Below, one piece after another: positions 50,185 to 51,786 of a stretch of 51,786 nt of DNA; the stretch's first letter is position 1, and the number at the start of each line of letters is the position of its first letter. The DNA comes from Pelosinus propionicus DSM 13327 (GTDB lineage Bacteria > Bacillota > Negativicutes > DSM-13327). The notes beneath the pieces are model-generated. The model had not been told where the DNA came from. It worked only from the letters and a program-made list of their open reading frames with translations, and made no database searches. The DNA lies in assembly GCF_900114615.1 (NCBI RefSeq), contig NZ_FOTS01000038.1, positions 1 to 51,786 on the forward strand, in the 5' to 3' direction. The translations under genes were made by a program, and so were the position numbers.

Positions 50185-51075
50185 CTATTCATTTGATGCA
50201 AAATAATCCTCAGCAAACTGTAACCATAAACGTGCGGCGTGAGACATAAAACGCCCTTTTTTCCATATGATGGACATGCTGTGTATAATCTGAGGTCGTA
50301 CTAATGGTACGGAAATGATGCGATCGGCGTCTAACTCTTTACATACTTCACTAGGCAAGAATGCAATGCCCAGATTTGCAGCTACGATTTGCGTCATAAG
50401 CTCACGCTGAGAAGTTTCAAAAATAACGTTAGGAGAAAAACCTGCTTTTTTGCACTGATTTATAATTTCATCATGCAGACTGAAATCTTCACTGTATAAT
50501 ACAAAAGATTCATTTGATAATGCTGCTAGTTCAATTGAAGATAATTGACCTATAGGGTTCTGAGAGGAGACGATGACGAAAAGGGGGTCATTGGTAAAAG
50601 AACGGGAGTCAAAGTGCTCACTATCGGGTACAATGCAGATTACACCAATATCTAAGGTGCCGTCTTGGATCGCCAGTGCCACTTTTTTTGATCCATATTC
50701 TGATAGGTTGATTTCGATTTGTGGATACTTCTTTTTAAATTCTCCCAGCAACTCAGCAAATATGGTAGAACCAGTAATTGGAGGCAGACCGATAAAAATT
50801 TTGCCTTTTTCCATTTTGATTTTATTTTCGAATTCTGTAGTAAGATTATGAAACATAACTACTACTTGTTGTGCCTGATCTAAGAAGATCGTACCTGCAT
50901 CGGTCAACTGTACGTATTTCGAAGTTCGATTAAACAAGGACGTTCCCAGTTCGGCTTCTAAATCTTTTATCATTTTACTGATTGCTGACTGAGATACGTG
51001 AGTTATATTGGCGGCTTTACTAAAACTTTTTTGACGAGCAACTTCAACAAAATATTCTAAATGTCGTATATCCAT
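50185..51075 (-). CDS. LysR-family transcriptional regulator
   Basis: The 296-residue protein begins MDIRHLEYFVEVARQKSFSK with the winged helix-turn-helix (residues 1-60, HVSQSAISKMIKDLEAELG and FNRTSKYVQLTDAG). The C-terminal half is the two-lobed effector domain (IFIGLPPITGSTIFAELL; LVQ-like NLGIAFLPSE). ATG 51075 has AGAGGTG six bases upstream; a GTG at 51084 is unlikely. A small Lys-rich frame is divergent, and an operator-like dyad lies just upstream. The regulated genes are not obvious. Confidence 0.92.
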   Translation of the reverse strand: MDIRHLEYFVEVARQKSFSKAANITHVSQSAISKMIKDLEAELGTSLFNRTSKYVQLTDAGTIFLDQAQQVVVMFHNLTTEFENKIKMEKGKIFIGLPPITGSTIFAELLGEFKKKYPQIEINLSEYGSKKVALAIQDGTLDIGVICIVPDSEHFDSRSFTNDPLFVIVSSQNPIGQLSSIELAALSNESFVLYSEDFSLHDEIINQCKKAGFSPNVIFETSQRELMTQIVAANLGIAFLPSEVCKELDADRIISVPLVRPQIIHSMSIIWKKGRFMSHAARLWLQFAEDYFASNE

Positions 51076-51096
51076 AGGTAACACCTCTAAATATAT

Positions 51097-51123
51097 TTTA
51101 CTATCTATTTCGGTAATAGTAAA
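51097..51123. promoter_or_regulatory. LysR-type operator-like dyad
   Basis: TTTACTAT (51097-51104) and ATAGTAAA (51116-51123) are perfect inverted halves separated by 11 bases, placed 21 bases before the regulator start. Position and form fit autoregulation by a LysR protein. Confidence 0.5.
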
Positions 51124-51227
51124 GATTACAATTATATATTTTACTTATAAGAAGATTAGATTTAAAATGAAGACAGAGAAACAAGAGAGAGAAAGACATC
51201 TTATTTAGAGAGTGAGGAGATGCTTCT

Positions 51228-51386
51228 ATGATTAATCAACAGGCATATCAAAAAAAATTTATAGGAGGAATGAATCTTATGGAAAAAGATAAAACAAGAG
51301 TAGAAAAAACAAATGTTAAGAAAAATAAAAATGTAGATATTACGCAAACTAAAGAATTTTGGTCCACATTAGCTGTGCTAAGTTAA
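51228..51386 (+). CDS. Short Lys-rich protein, doubtful
   Basis: A 52-codon frame starts at ATG 51228 with GAGGAG upstream, and an internal ATG at about 51279 (GGAGG upstream) would give a shorter product starting MEKDKTRVEKTN. It is rich in Lys and Asn with no domain. The gap 51085-51568 otherwise holds only the LysR dyad and an IS end. It lies divergent from the LysR gene and could be its target, but coding is uncertain. Confidence 0.4.
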   Translation: MINQQAYQKKFIGGMNLMEKDKTRVEKTNVKKNKNVDITQTKEFWSTLAVLS

Positions 51387-51478
51387 TAAATAAAATAGTT
51401 GTTCATTTAAAAGCGCTTCCTGAATATACGTAAGATGTATTTATAAAGAAAAGCTCTACATTCCGAACGTGAACTGAG

Positions 51479-51520
51479 CCCCTTGTATTGGACATTTTAG
51501 AAAAAGTCCAATACAAGGGG
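51479..51520. repeat. Perfect 15-base inverted repeat at the IS end
   Basis: CCCCTTGTATTGGAC (51479-51493) and GTCCAATACAAGGGG (51506-51520) pair exactly, followed by TATTTTT. It could act as a terminator protecting the transposase gene from outside transcription. Confidence 0.75.
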
Positions 51521-51568
51521 TATTTTTGAGTTTATAATCAATAGTATTAAATCTTTCGGAGGATAATA

Positions 51569-51786
51569 ATGAGCAAGATCTTGTACAACAATTTAGAGCA
51601 AAGCCTATTACTGAAAAATTCGAATGTGATTAAAGTATCTGACCGTTCCATATCCTATCATACTGATTTTAAAGTTAAAGCTGTTCGAGAGTATTTAACC
51701 GGAAAAACACCTAATCAAATTTTTATCGAAAATGGATTTAATCTTGAACTTATAGGATATGAAAAGCCTAAGGGATGCTTACGCCG
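51569..51786 (+). CDS. IS3-type OrfA, N-terminal part (cut by window edge)
   Basis: The open frame from ATG 51569 (GGAGGAT upstream) runs 72 codons to the window edge. The protein includes a helix-turn-helix-like segment YHTDFKVKAVREYLTGKTPN and FIENGFNLELIGYEKPKGC. This pattern belongs to the OrfA of IS3-family elements common in Clostridia and Negativicutes. The transposase OrfB would follow outside. Confidence 0.7.
   Translation, partial: MSKILYNNLEQSLLLKNSNVIKVSDRSISYHTDFKVKAVREYLTGKTPNQIFIENGFNLELIGYEKPKGCLR

Larger units (their letters stand above)
51470..51786 (+). mobile_element. IS3-family (IS150-group-like) element, right end of window
   Basis: From 51470 the sequence TGAACTGAGCCCCTTGTATT, continuing GGACATTTT, resembles IS150-group terminal repeats. 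A perfect inverted repeat and an orfA-type gene follow and run off the window. It differs from the element at the left edge. The right boundary is not present. Confidence 0.65.

Overview
The window reads as low-GC, strongly Shine-Dalgarno-driven Bacillota DNA. SepF, YlbF, TypA, a D-amino-acid aminotransferase, a DUF1657 protein and several Spo0A-box-like sites point to a spore-forming lineage. My inference, from overall gene style rather than a marker gene, is a Negativicutes of the Pelosinus/Sporomusa type. Most of the window is core chromosome. Both edges run into different IS3-family elements whose orfA genes point outward, so this may be a stretch, or a contig, lying between two insertion sequences.

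Left part (1-13.9 kb): IS3 orfA end; a two-gene type III polyketide synthase / isoprenylcysteine-type methyltransferase operon (bpsA-bpsB-like); a DUF1657 protein; a sodium:solute symporter; trmL with an endonuclease-IV-like TIM barrel; ylbF-murB; a beta-CASP metallo-hydrolase; typA; sepF; transketolase; and a His-rich YmaF-type protein. Many genes end in long, nearly perfect hairpin terminators that overlap stop codons.

Middle part (13.9-32.9 kb): bioY with a probable BirA operator. Next is a molybdenum cofactor cluster: a frameshifted moaA relic, mobB, moaC, a MOSC-MogA fusion and a molybdopterin oxidoreductase. A leftward operon follows (leaderless ABC-type binding protein, U32 Fe-S protein, class III aminotransferase), divergent from dnaE. 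Then come a YdcF-like protein, a DUF2007-like small protein with pyruvate kinase (its C-terminal PEP-utiliser domain has Asn where His is expected), an unrecognised membrane-anchored helical protein and an acyltransferase.

Right part (33-51.8 kb): D-amino-acid aminotransferase, a DHA2 efflux pump, a YgjP-type metallopeptidase, two identical tRNA-Leu(CAA) genes each with its own promoter and terminator, and an acidic small protein. An orphan PAS histidine kinase follows, with paired Spo0A-box-like sites upstream. After it come an L,D-transpeptidase; a polA-mutM-coaE-lytic transglycosylase-peptide-binding lipoprotein cluster; tRNA-Leu(CAG) and tRNA-Leu(GAG); a zinc-ribbon protein; ung; a DUF815 ATPase; a LysR regulator with a dyad operator; a small Lys-rich ORF; and the second IS3-type element.

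I saw no CRISPR array, prophage, toxin-antitoxin pair or clear defence island. The best candidates for new biology are the orphan kinase with its Spo0A-like and direct-repeat upstream region, the PKS-methyltransferase pair, the Mo cluster with its dead moaA, the HxH-repeat YmaF protein and the unknown protein after pyk.
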